This document shows, piece after piece, positions 44,036-53,823 of a stretch of 64,000 bases of DNA. The translations under genes were made by a program, and so were the position numbers. The stretch is from CBDFHJ01 sp965247635 (GTDB lineage: Bacteria > Chloroflexota > Dehalococcoidia > Lucifugimonadales > Australimonadaceae), in contig CBDFHJ010000010.1 of assembly GCA_965247635.1 (NCBI GenBank), forward strand, positions 124,001 to 188,000, read 5' to 3'. Each line of letters starts with the position of its first letter. Position 1 is the stretch's first letter. A model generated the notes under the pieces. It did not search any database and was not told where the DNA came from. It saw only the letters and a program-made list of their open reading frames with translations.

Positions 44036-45240
44036 TGACCACTGGAGGCACCGACTGGAAGGCCATGGAGTCCCGTTACTACATGCACGTGGTGAACCGG
44101 CAACCCGTGGTCATCCAGCGAGGAGCCGGCGCCCGCGTATGGGACGTCGACGGCAAGGAGTACTTGGACTTCACGGCGGGATGGGCAGTGAACAACTTGG
44201 GCCACAGCCACCCGGCGGTGACGCAGGCCATCCAGGAACAGGCCCAGACCTTGCTCCAAACGTCCAACCAATTCTACTCCCTCCCCCAGCTGGAGCTGGC
44301 CCAGGTGCTGGTGGAGAGCAGCTGCATGGACAAGGTGTTCTTCTCCAACAGTGGCGCCGAGGCGAACGAGGGAGCGGTGAAGCTGGCCCGCAAGTACGGC
44401 CGTCTGAACCGCAATGGCGCTCAGGAGGTCATCACCACCTTCAACTCCTTCCACGGCCGCACCGCCGCCATGATCGCCGCCACCGGCCAGCCCCACTATC
44501 AGGAGATATGGAAGCCGCTCGCCCCCGGTTTCGTCAACGTCGAGTACGACAGCCTCGACGCGGTGAAGCAGGCCACCACCGAGCACACCTGCGCGGTCAT
44601 GGTCGAGGTGGTCCAGGGCGAAGGGGGCGTCAACGTCCCGACGGAGGGCTACCTCAAGGGCCTGCGTGAATGGTGCGACGCCAATGGACTGCTGCTCATT
44701 TTTGACGAGGTCCAGACGGGCATGGGCCGTTTGGGCACGCTGTTCGGCTACGAAGTCTTTAACGTGGAGCCGGACGTGATGACCTTGGCCAAGGCGCTGG
44801 GGAACGGCGTACCCGTTGGCGCCTTTCTCAGCAAGGGGCACTGCGCCGTCCTGGAGCCAGGCGACCACGGCTCCACCTTCGGCGGCAACGCGCTTGCGAC
44901 CGCTGCCGCCAACGCCGCGGTCCGCTACATGATCGAGCACGACGTGCCGGCCCACGCCCGCACCGTAGGTGCCTACCTGACCAACGCACTCCAGCAACTC
45001 CGCTCCCGCCATCCGGACGCCATCACCGACGTGCGTGGCGTCGGCCTTTTGCTGGCCGTCCAGTTTGGTGATACGATAGCCGCCAAGCTCGTGGGCGCCT
45101 GCAACGACGAAGGCCTTCTCCTCAACCCCGTACGCCCTGACGCCATCCGCCTGATGCCCGCGCTCATCATTACCGAGGCCGACGTGGACGAGGCCGTGGA
45201 GAAGCTGGAGCGGGGCTTGGCTAAGGTACAGACGGCGTAA
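44035..45240 (+). CDS. argD: Acetylornithine aminotransferase
   Basis: 401 aa class III PLP aminotransferase. VFFSNSGAEANEGAVKLARK binds PLP phosphate, IFDEVQTGMGRLG provides the ring-stacking Asp, and MTLAKALGNGVPVGAF contains the Schiff-base Lys. It converts acetylglutamate semialdehyde to acetylornithine. Translation is coupled to the UPF0182 gene. argC and argF are not in the window. Confidence 0.95.
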   Translation: MTTGGTDWKAMESRYYMHVVNRQPVVIQRGAGARVWDVDGKEYLDFTAGWAVNNLGHSHPAVTQAIQEQAQTLLQTSNQFYSLPQLELAQVLVESSCMDKVFFSNSGAEANEGAVKLARKYGRLNRNGAQEVITTFNSFHGRTAAMIAATGQPHYQEIWKPLAPGFVNVEYDSLDAVKQATTEHTCAVMVEVVQGEGGVNVPTEGYLKGLREWCDANGLLLIFDEVQTGMGRLGTLFGYEVFNVEPDVMTLAKALGNGVPVGAFLSKGHCAVLEPGDHGSTFGGNALATAAANAAVRYMIEHDVPAHARTVGAYLTNALQQLRSRHPDAITDVRGVGLLLAVQFGDTIAAKLVGACNDEGLLLNPVRPDAIRLMPALIITEADVDEAVEKLERGLAKVQTA

Positions 45241-45257
45241 CCACTCTGGCGGTAGGC

Positions 45258-46469
<1,212 letters not shown>

Positions 46470-46636
46470 CACCCTACGACGCCGGCTGCATCATTCCTCC
46501 TGTCCCCACCGTTTGGGCTGGTCTGTCTCACGGGCGTCAACAGCCAGTGACCAAGTAGCGGGACGGGCACCCGGTCAGTAAAGGTGTTGGCCAGCACGGC
46601 GTCATGCCATCCGGCGGCCCTTGGGAAGGGGCATCG

Positions 46637-48094
46637 ATGTTCAGTCTGCCGGTCCGTGCCCTGATCGTCCTCTTCACCTACCAGTCCGTCATGATGTTTA
46701 GCGTAACCGGCACGGCCTTGGCCCTACCGGTCATGGTGGACGACTTCAACACCTCGGTGACCACGGTGATCTGGGTCATGCTGGCCTATAGCCTGGCGGT
46801 TGCCGGCTCCTCCCTGCCCATTGCACAGCTATCGACTTTATTTTCCAGGCGCACCATGCTCGTCGCCAGCATGGCCCTGGACATTGGCCTAATGGTGCTG
46901 GTCTTCTTTACGCCCTACATCTTTGTCGTCATCGTCGCCCGGTTCATTCACGCCGCCGCCCGCGTCGGCCCGCTCTTAGTGCTCCAGGTGATGGGTGTGG
47001 GCGGCTTTCCCTCAGAGCAACGAGGGAGAGTCCTCGGCATCATGGACTTGGTGATGGGCTTTAACACGATGATGGTTATCCCCGCCTCCGGGTTCATCAT
47101 CGACCAGTGGGGCTGGCGATGGATCTTCTTGGGGTCGGCCGTGGTGATGTCGCTGGTGGCCATTGCCGTGGTGTTCGTCCTACCCAAAGACGATCGCCCC
47201 GCCGACCGCGAGAAGCCTCGGCTATTGAGCTTTGACGTGCCCGGGAGCTTCTTCTTTCTGGTGGGTGTCGTCGGCGTGCTGTTGGCGGTGCAGATGTACA
47301 CGCGTGAGATGGGCGTCACCGTGGCGACCCTGACCTTGGTAGGCGGCCTCGCGGCGCTGGTGGCGTTCGTAAGGGTGGAGCTGCGGACCGAGCGGCCCAT
47401 CATCTTCTTCCCGCTCTTCAGAAACCCCGGCTATCTGGTGGGCTCGAGTCAGGGCGTTATCGCGGGCCTGCTCAACCAGTCTCCAATGGTCATCCTGCCG
47501 TTTCTTCTGATCGGCGGCTACGGCTGGTCAGCGGCGCAAGCGGGCGCCATCCTCTTCTTTCTCAGCGTAGCCAGGCCTATCGCCAGCCCACTGGCGGGAT
47601 TTCTGTCCGACAGGGTTGGCAGTAATAAGGTCATCATCCCCGCCGCGGCCATCTCCATGGCGGCGATGATATCCATCGTGTTGCAGGGCACTCAGCCGGT
47701 CGTGCCGGTGCTTGCCGCAAGCCTCGTTTTTCTGGGATTTGGCCAGGGCATGATGATGGTCGCCATGCAGCGCCTCCTCTTCACATCACTGCCTCAGTCC
47801 CAGATGCACATGGCGCCCGGTACCAGCATGATCTTCAGACACTTGGGAAGCACCAGTGGCCTGGCCATAGCGGCCGTAGCGCTGGCCATGGGGGCGGCCT
47901 CGATGGTGGCGACCGGCGAACCGGACCCTGCCATAGCCTCCGCAGCCACTACCGGGCTCTTGTGGATCACCATTGCCGTCGGTATAGGAACGGTGGTAGC
48001 TCAACTCGTCGGGTACTGGTCTCGCCAGAGGGCCCAGGCCGAGCTTGCGTCTACAGAGGCCCCTTCCGAGTCGATTGACCTCGCTTCCCCGTAG
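46637..48094 (+). CDS. MFS transporter, drug/H+ antiporter (DHA2-like, 14 helices)
   Basis: 485 aa from ATG 46637 (GGGAAGGGG upstream; an in-frame upstream ATG at 46604 is less likely). Around fourteen hydrophobic segments; the loop after helix 2 reads LSTLFSRRTML, and the QRGRVLGIMDL loop resembles motif A. A substrate cannot be predicted. The C-terminus is short and acidic. Convergent with the HerA gene, 15 bases between stops. Confidence 0.85.
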   Translation: MFSLPVRALIVLFTYQSVMMFSVTGTALALPVMVDDFNTSVTTVIWVMLAYSLAVAGSSLPIAQLSTLFSRRTMLVASMALDIGLMVLVFFTPYIFVVIVARFIHAAARVGPLLVLQVMGVGGFPSEQRGRVLGIMDLVMGFNTMMVIPASGFIIDQWGWRWIFLGSAVVMSLVAIAVVFVLPKDDRPADREKPRLLSFDVPGSFFFLVGVVGVLLAVQMYTREMGVTVATLTLVGGLAALVAFVRVELRTERPIIFFPLFRNPGYLVGSSQGVIAGLLNQSPMVILPFLLIGGYGWSAAQAGAILFFLSVARPIASPLAGFLSDRVGSNKVIIPAAAISMAAMISIVLQGTQPVVPVLAASLVFLGFGQGMMMVAMQRLLFTSLPQSQMHMAPGTSMIFRHLGSTSGLAIAAVALAMGAASMVATGEPDPAIASAATTGLLWITIAVGIGTVVAQLVGYWSRQRAQAELASTEAPSESIDLASP

Positions 48095-48109
48095 GCGAGC
48101 CTGGGCCGG

Positions 48110-49756
48110 TTACCTGCCGAAGAGGTCTTCTCGGTCACGCTGGCGTTGGGCTTGAACGGTGAGGCCACCGTCGAAGCCAGCCATCTCCGCGTAGAACTCC
48201 GCGTCGTAGTCGCGCGTGTGCACTACCACGGGCATGGGCAGCGCGTGGCCGAACATGAGCGCTTGCTGCTGCGCTTCCAGGCGCGAGAGTACGGTCTTGA
48301 GCTCGCGGGCGCCCGGAGCGCCGGCGAGGACGGCGTCCACGTCGTGCTCGTTGTCCAGCTGACACGTGATCTTGGTGCCGATCTGGCTGAGCACCTCGTC
48401 GTCGATGCCCGAGGGGCGCTGGTCCACCACCAGCAACGTCACGTTGTACTTGCGCATCTCCCGGGCGATGGTGCCGAAGATAGTCTGGCCGGACAGCTGG
48501 GGACTGAGGAAGCGGTGGGCCTCCTCGATGGTGATGACCAGTGGAGTGGGAGGCGCGCTGTTCATGGCCAGCGCCTCCTCCGTGCGGCGGCGGTAGGTGT
48601 CGTGGAGGCGGCGGGTGATGAGGTTGGCCACCAGCAGGTAAGCGGCCAGCTCGTCGCCATAGCGGCCGAACTCCAGCACCACGTGCCTACCCCTGTCCAA
48701 GTACTCCAGGAGGGTGGCCACCGTACCCTTGCCACCGAGCGGTTGTTTGGACAGAAAGCCGAAACGCTCCAGCTGCCGGAGCCGCCGGCGGAGGGCGTCC
48801 AAGGTGCTGAGGCTCTCGCCGAGCTCCCCGGCCAGCGCCTGGAGCCGCTCGGGCTGTAGGTCCAGGAAGCTGGCGATCCAGCCGCCCTTCCCCTCAAAGT
48901 GGCGCGCCAGTGTGTAGGACGCCTGGACGCCCAGGTCCGTGACGTTCAGGGTAGGCGCGAGGATGGCGATATCCTCGGGCTCGATCTCGTTGTATCCGAT
49001 GCGGGCGACGTAGTCCGGCGAAAGGCCCCGGCGGGCGGAGTTCTCCTCGTCCAAAGTGAAGACCGCCACCTGACCGCCGAAGAGTTGCTTCAGGCCCTTG
49101 GCGCTGTATCCGGCCTCGGTCCTGCTCTCCCAGCCGTACTCGTTGTGCATGTCGAAGACCAGGTTGGTGGCCAACCCCTTCTGCAGGATGCCGGAGAGCA
49201 GAATGCGGGTGAGGAAGCTCTTGCCGGTGCCGCTCTTGCCGAACACCCCGTTGGACCGTTTGACCAGCTCCGCCAGGTCCAAGCACACCCGAGCCTCCTC
49301 CATATCCAGCGGGCTGCCCACGTAGATGTGGTGCGCGTCTTCGCTGCCGAAGATGGCCTGTACGTCGGCGTCGGACGCCCGGTGGACGCGGGCGAAGTGC
49401 CCGGGGAGCGAGCGGGCCGGCTGTGGCGACGGTTGGTCCACCGAGGTGGTGAGCATGGGAGTGACTTTGGCCACGGCGTAGGCGCTGGTCCCCGAGAGGA
49501 CGCTGGCCATGGCGGGGTCGGCGTCGGATACCGCGGCGGCGAATCGCGGGTCGGCGCTTTCGAGAGCCAGATCGGTAATGATGCCGAAGAAGCGATGCCA
49601 GCTGCCCTGCACGGTCACGAACGTGCCTACCTTGGCCGCTTCCACGGATGCGCCGGGGGACATCCGTACCTGGAGCCCGCCGCTGAGCGACCCACCCACG
49701 ACCACGCCCAGGGGGCCCGCGGCCTCCTCGGTACCGTCTCGCTCCTCTTCTAGCAT
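48110..49756 (-). CDS. herA: HerA-type DNA translocase ATPase
   Basis: 548 aa. A HAS-barrel N-terminus (GVVVGGSLSGGLQVRM, FVTVQGSWHRFFGIITDL), then a FtsK/HerA ATPase: Walker A GKSGTGKSF, DMHNEYGW, VITIEEAHRFL (Walker B) and VVDQRPSGIDDEVLSQIGTKI, the sensor region. In archaea HerA works with nuclease NurA in DNA-end resection; no NurA is recognised here. The upstream gene on the same strand is a small conserved protein, the likely partner. A hairpin lies between them. Confidence 0.9.
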   Translation of the reverse strand: MLEEERDGTEEAAGPLGVVVGGSLSGGLQVRMSPGASVEAAKVGTFVTVQGSWHRFFGIITDLALESADPRFAAAVSDADPAMASVLSGTSAYAVAKVTPMLTTSVDQPSPQPARSLPGHFARVHRASDADVQAIFGSEDAHHIYVGSPLDMEEARVCLDLAELVKRSNGVFGKSGTGKSFLTRILLSGILQKGLATNLVFDMHNEYGWESRTEAGYSAKGLKQLFGGQVAVFTLDEENSARRGLSPDYVARIGYNEIEPEDIAILAPTLNVTDLGVQASYTLARHFEGKGGWIASFLDLQPERLQALAGELGESLSTLDALRRRLRQLERFGFLSKQPLGGKGTVATLLEYLDRGRHVVLEFGRYGDELAAYLLVANLITRRLHDTYRRRTEEALAMNSAPPTPLVITIEEAHRFLSPQLSGQTIFGTIAREMRKYNVTLLVVDQRPSGIDDEVLSQIGTKITCQLDNEHDVDAVLAGAPGARELKTVLSRLEAQQQALMFGHALPMPVVVHTRDYDAEFYAEMAGFDGGLTVQAQRQRDREDLFGR

Positions 49757-49790
49757 GCTGTGTCCTTGAATGAAGGTCTTCGGAGGGTCT

Positions 49791-49820
49791 TGGGAACCCT
49801 TCTGTCCAAAAGGGTTCCCA
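49791..49820. promoter_or_regulatory. Perfect hairpin between the small partner gene and herA
   Basis: 11-base arms tgggaaccctt / aagggttccca, 8-base loop, no T run on the gene strand. Lies in the 69-base gap and could stabilise or split the two-gene message. Confidence 0.6.
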
Positions 49821-49825
49821 GGTCT

Positions 49826-50506
49826 CTACAGCGGCAGCCGCCGCAGTATCCCGCTGAGCCGGATGGTGTCGCTGCCCAGCAGCAAGGCCACGGCCCGACC
49901 GGCGCGGACCAGGAAGCCGTGGGGGTCGTCGTATGCCCCAGCGGCCTCCCGTAGCGCCGCGGCAAGCACGTCGTCGGTGGAGGAGTCGCGGCCTCCCGCC
50001 AGCGACGCCACGAAGTCCAACCGCTGCGTGAATCGGCGCACCTCCTCCGGCGGGCAAACGTAAACGAAGGTGTGGACCCTCGGGGGCAACGGCGGTAGGT
50101 AGTGCTGCACCTCGCCGCCTTCGGTGTGGCCTACGACCGACAGGGTCACGTCGGTGCGGAGCAACCGTTCGAGCTGTGGGTTCTCGCGGTGTACCTCGGC
50201 CTCCGACTCCGCGTCGGCCCCACGCGCCACCGCGCGCCGGGTCGGGTCAAGGCTCGAAGTGGCCACGCCGCTGACCACCGCGTACACCGGCGTGGCGTCA
50301 CCGGCGCGGACGAAAGCGCCTAAGGGCGGCGCTTCGTAGAGCCGGTGGCACTGGGCCACCAGCCGCTCCACGGTGGCCTCCACCACCTCGCCGAACCGCT
50401 GGGCTGTCGCGTGTTGCGTCACGGACGCATTGTCGGGCAGGGGCCTTCCGCGCTGCAAGAGGAACGTGGCGATATGTTTCGGGAAGCGAGGGCTGCGCCC
50501 TGCCAT
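49826..50506 (-). CDS. Small conserved protein paired with HerA (HAS-barrel-like)
   Basis: 226 aa. The middle (PPLGAFVRAGD, VYAVVSGVATSSLDPTRR, NPQLERLLRT) is beta-rich and resembles proteins next to HerA-type ATPases in Cyanobacteria and Chloroflexota. A conserved-looking YLPPLPPRVHTFVY follows. No nuclease motif was seen, so it is not an evident NurA. It precedes herA by 69 bases on the same strand. Probable adaptor or regulatory subunit, which is inference. Confidence 0.6.
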   Translation of the reverse strand: MAGRSPRFPKHIATFLLQRGRPLPDNASVTQHATAQRFGEVVEATVERLVAQCHRLYEAPPLGAFVRAGDATPVYAVVSGVATSSLDPTRRAVARGADAESEAEVHRENPQLERLLRTDVTLSVVGHTEGGEVQHYLPPLPPRVHTFVYVCPPEEVRRFTQRLDFVASLAGGRDSSTDDVLAAALREAAGAYDDPHGFLVRAGRAVALLLGSDTIRLSGILRRLPL

Positions 50507-50512
50507 CCGCTG

Positions 50513-50815
50513 TCATTCCAAGCCCGTCGTAGGCGAACAAGGAATCTCGCTTTCTCGTCTGGAAGAGGACGAGACCCTTCGCTTCACTCAGGGTGACAAC
50601 GGAGGCACTGGTCTGTCATTCCGAGTCCCGATGCAATCGGGACGAGGAATCGCTCAGGCAAATCAAAGATGGGAGCTAGCGCTTAGGTTGATTGTCCCGC
50701 CAAGCCCACCCCTGTGCGCTGTTCCTAGCTGTGCGAAGCGTCTGGCGTGGGCTTCACGGCGAGCGTTGTAATGAGCGATGGGGACACCGCATATGGGTGC
50801 AGGGGAAACCCTGCT
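50513..50815 (+). repeat. Compound repeat, with palindromic repeat copy 3 at its right end
   Basis: Three units in order: tcattcc...caatcggga units, then gcgcttaggttgattgtcccgcc, then the ~80-base element (50732-50814) whose tip gcaggg-gaaa-ccctgc overlaps by one base the stop codon of the DegV gene. The same order recurs at 63040-63250 and, inverted, at 59884-60290. Confidence 0.75.
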
Positions 50816-51647
50816 AGGGGCGGCGCGTGGCCACGCCCAGAAGGCCCGGGCCGGTGTAAGTGCCGATGACCGGGCCTATGGTCCCAATGACGACCGGACG
50901 ATCAGGGCACAGGGGTTGCAGCTCTTCCCTCAGGGCCTGCATCTCGTCGGGCGTGGTGGTATGTAGCACGGCCATCTCGACGTAGGGACCGTTGGCCTGC
51001 ACCACCTGCTTCATTCGCGCCACGGCCTTGGCCCGGGTGCGGGCGCGCTCGAAGGGGTGGACCTCACCGTCTCGCAAGGTCAGGATTGGCTTGATGCTGA
51101 GCAGCGTACCCACCAACGCTTGGGCCCTGCCGATCCGGCCGCCTTCCTGCAGGTACTCCAACGTGTCCACAACGAAGTAGATTTCTACCTTTGGGGCGGT
51201 CTCCCTGGCGGCCTGGGCTACCTCCGCCAACGTGCCGCCCGCCTGGGCCAACCGGGCCGCTTCCATCGCGACCAGCCCCTCGCCCAGGGACACGTTGAAG
51301 GTATCCACCAGCTCGATAGCTACGCCAGCGGTCTCTTTCGCCGCCTGGGTGGCAGAGTTGAACGTCCCGCTGAGCAGCCCCGAGGCGTGGATGGACACTA
51401 TGTCGTGGCCTTGGGAGGCCAGGTCCGCGTACACCTCGGCGAAGGCGCCCACCGATGGTTGCGCCGTCGTAGGCAGATTCTTTTCCGTCACCAGGCGGCT
51501 GAAGAACTGCGACGACGTGATGTCGATGCCGGCGCGGTAGCTCTCTAGGCCGAAGTTCACCGTCAAGGGGACGACCGTGACGTCTAGGCTCTTGGCCAGC
51601 TCAGGCGGCAGGTCGGCGAGACTATCGGTGACAACTTTGACGGCCAT
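50814..51647 (-). CDS. DegV family fatty-acid-binding protein
   Basis: 277 aa. DegV/FakB proteins hold a fatty acid for phosphorylation by FakA. The N-terminus VKVVTDSLADLPPELAKSLDVTVVPL, SIHASGLLSGTFNSA with lipid-contacting Ser, and the LQEGGRIGRAQALVG motif are diagnostic. The gene follows a FakA-like gene by 24 bases, so the pair forms a fatty-acid kinase that feeds exogenous acyl groups to PlsX/PlsY; a plsY-like gene lies at 13.6 kb. A repeat palindrome overlaps its stop. Confidence 0.93.
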   Translation of the reverse strand: MAVKVVTDSLADLPPELAKSLDVTVVPLTVNFGLESYRAGIDITSSQFFSRLVTEKNLPTTAQPSVGAFAEVYADLASQGHDIVSIHASGLLSGTFNSATQAAKETAGVAIELVDTFNVSLGEGLVAMEAARLAQAGGTLAEVAQAARETAPKVEIYFVVDTLEYLQEGGRIGRAQALVGTLLSIKPILTLRDGEVHPFERARTRAKAVARMKQVVQANGPYVEMAVLHTTTPDEMQALREELQPLCPDRPVVIGTIGPVIGTYTGPGLLGVATRRP

Positions 51648-51671
51648 CTCAGCTCCTGGGTATACGCTCGG

Positions 51672-53345
51672 TTACTCGATGGAGACGAGGTAGTGGTAGT
51701 GGGGCTGGCCACCGGCCACCGCCTCCACCTCCACGCCGGGCCATTCGCGTCTCACCGCGTCCGCCGCTTCGGAAGCGGAGGGCTCGTCTACGTCGCCGCC
51801 CCAGTAGAGCGTGACCAGGGCATCGTTCGACACCTCGGCGTGGCGCAGCAGCTCCACCAGGGCCTGCGAGGGAGCGTCTGCCGCGGCCGCCAACCTTCCG
51901 TCCAGCAAAGCGATGGTTTGGCCCTGACGCACCTTGACGCCATCGACGACGGAGTCCCGAACGGCGGTGGTGACCTCCCCGCTGCGGACGCCAGCCAACG
52001 CTTCGGTCATGCCCTGGGCGTTGGCCTCGGCGCTTAGGTCCGGATTGAAGGCCAGCAGGGCAGCGACACCCTGGGGGACCGTCCTCGCGGGGACGACGGT
52101 GCATGGACATTCGCTTAGCTCTTGGGCCTGCTGTGCCGCCATGAGAATGTTCGGATTGTTGGGCAGCACCACCACGTGCTGGGCGCCGGCGCGCGCCACC
52201 CCGTCCAGCAACTCCTTGGCGCTGGGGTTCATGGTCTGGCCTCCCGAGACGACCACGGCAGCCCCAAGCTCGCGGAACACGCGCTCCAGCCCCTCGCCGG
52301 GAGACACGGCCACCACGGCTACAGGCACCGGCCCCCTCACGTGGCCATGAAGCGCCATGAACTCCTGGTGCATCGCATCCATGTTCTCAATCTTGATCTG
52401 CTCCAACGCTCCCGTGTTGGAGCCTAGGCTCAGCAGCGGGCCTGGGTCGGCGGCGTGGGCGTGGACCCGCGCGATGGTCTCGTCGCCCACCACGACAGTG
52501 GACACGGCGATAGCTCCCACCCGCGTCCGCAACTCCTCCACGTCGATGCCCGTGCCCCGGATCACGAACTGCGTGCAGTAGCCGTAGAACTCGTCTTTGG
52601 TGTGCTCGATGAACTCGCGGCTGACGGCTGCAGGTGCGGTAGCTGCCGGTGTTATGCCGGGCGTGGCAATCTCCACCGAGGTGGCGTCGCGGCCATCCAG
52701 AAACGCCAGTCCGCCGGCCATGAACGACACCACTCCGTGACCGCCGGCGTCGACCACTCCCGCCTCCTTCAGGACCGGAAGTTGGTCCGGTGTGCGCAGG
52801 AGGGCGGCATAGGCTGCCTTGTACGCCGATTCCCATACATCACGTAGTGGTACGTCCCTGCCTGTGGCATCGCTAGACGAAGGCGCAGCCTGGGCCGCGG
52901 CCCGCATGACGGTGAGCATGGTGCCCTCCACTGGCACCCCGACCGCACCGTAGGCGCCGTCGGCGGCGATGGCGAGCGCACGCCAGATGGCTGGACCGTC
53001 GCACTCCACGCTCTGGCCCAGGCCGTTTGCCAGGCCCTTGAGGAACTGCGAGAAGATGACACCGCTGTTGCCGCGGGCGCCCAGCAGGGCACCGCGAGCG
53101 ATGGCGTTGCTCACGTCGGCCACGGTGCCGGAGCCGCGCTCGGGCAGCTCTGTGGCGTTGGTCGCGTCTTGGAGGGTCAGCAGTAGATTGGTGCCGGTGT
53201 CACCGTCCGGCACGGGGAAAACATTAAGCGCGTTAATGGTGTCGACGTGGGTCCGCACGCAGAGGGTGCCAGCCTCGACAAACCGGCGGAACGCGTCACC
53301 GGTGAGGAAGTGGCCACCCTGGAGCGTTTCGTCGGTATCCGCCAC
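51672..53345 (-). CDS. DAK1/DegV-like fatty-acid kinase subunit (FakA-like)
   Basis: 557 aa from GTG 53345, with GAGG 9 bases upstream; an in-frame ATG at 53393 would add 16 unlike residues. The N-terminal DhaL-type kinase domain has NALNVFPVPDGDTGTNLL (metal/ATP Asp residues) and ARGNSGVIFSQFLKG; the C-terminal half has the FakA middle and DegV-like domains (VVVSGGQTMNPSAKELL, VVLPNNPNILMAAQQA). It phosphorylates FakB-bound fatty acid. Co-transcribed with the DegV gene. Confidence 0.92.
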   Translation of the reverse strand: MADTDETLQGGHFLTGDAFRRFVEAGTLCVRTHVDTINALNVFPVPDGDTGTNLLLTLQDATNATELPERGSGTVADVSNAIARGALLGARGNSGVIFSQFLKGLANGLGQSVECDGPAIWRALAIAADGAYGAVGVPVEGTMLTVMRAAAQAAPSSSDATGRDVPLRDVWESAYKAAYAALLRTPDQLPVLKEAGVVDAGGHGVVSFMAGGLAFLDGRDATSVEIATPGITPAATAPAAVSREFIEHTKDEFYGYCTQFVIRGTGIDVEELRTRVGAIAVSTVVVGDETIARVHAHAADPGPLLSLGSNTGALEQIKIENMDAMHQEFMALHGHVRGPVPVAVVAVSPGEGLERVFRELGAAVVVSGGQTMNPSAKELLDGVARAGAQHVVVLPNNPNILMAAQQAQELSECPCTVVPARTVPQGVAALLAFNPDLSAEANAQGMTEALAGVRSGEVTTAVRDSVVDGVKVRQGQTIALLDGRLAAAADAPSQALVELLRHAEVSNDALVTLYWGGDVDEPSASEAADAVRREWPGVEVEAVAGGQPHYHYLVSIE

Positions 53346-53469
53346 GCTTGCGTCCTCGTCTGGGGGGTGGTAGACTCGTTGCGCTGAAAACACCGCTTAC
53401 CGATGCATTCTAAGGGCCGCTGTAAACGGCGTCAAAAGCCGTAGGCCCTCTTTCCAAAGGACTAGTTTC

Positions 53470-53661
53470 ATGGCCAAGTGCGCGCTCTGTGGTGCGGGCC
53501 CCAGGGCTGGACATAACGTTAGCCATTCGAACCGGAAGACCAACCGGTGGTTCAAGCCCAATATTCAACGGGCATCCCTGACCATCAACGGCGTGCCACG
53601 GCGTTTGAACGTGTGCACTCGGTGCCTGCGCACCCACCAGAACGTGCGTCTGCTAGCCTAG
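53470..53661 (+). CDS. rpmB: Large ribosomal subunit protein bL28
   Basis: 63 aa. MAKCALCG with a later CTRC gives the zinc-binding CxxC pair form. SHSNRKTNRWFKPNIQRA and the C-terminal CLRT are family-typical. ATG 53470 with AAAGGA. It is divergent from the FakA-like gene, as seen in other bacteria, and a repeat palindrome begins immediately after its stop codon. Confidence 0.96.
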   Translation: MAKCALCGAGPRAGHNVSHSNRKTNRWFKPNIQRASLTINGVPRRLNVCTRCLRTHQNVRLLA

Positions 53662-53745
53662 GCAGGACGCGTCCTGCACCCACATGCGGTGTCCCCATCG
53701 CCTATTACGACGTAGCACCGTGAAGCCCACGCCGGACCGCCTCGA
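53662..53745 (+). repeat. Stop-abutting palindromic repeat, copy 4
   Basis: Palindrome gcaggacgcgtcctgc starts at the base after the rpmB stop codon, followed by acccacatgcggtgtccccatcgcc...tgaagcccacgccggaccgcc. Confidence 0.85.
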
Positions 53746-53823
53746 CCTTCGAACCGCGCGGAGCTTACCTTGGCCCGCGGACCGGGGCGGATGAGAGTCC
53801 TTCTTTGAAGAGGGTTTGGTCCG

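Noticed and set aside
52769..53092. Frame inside the FakA-like gene with a REP-transposase-like string (AGTYHYVMYGNRR)
   Set aside because: Very short resemblance, antisense phase of a conserved kinase gene, no catalytic motif.
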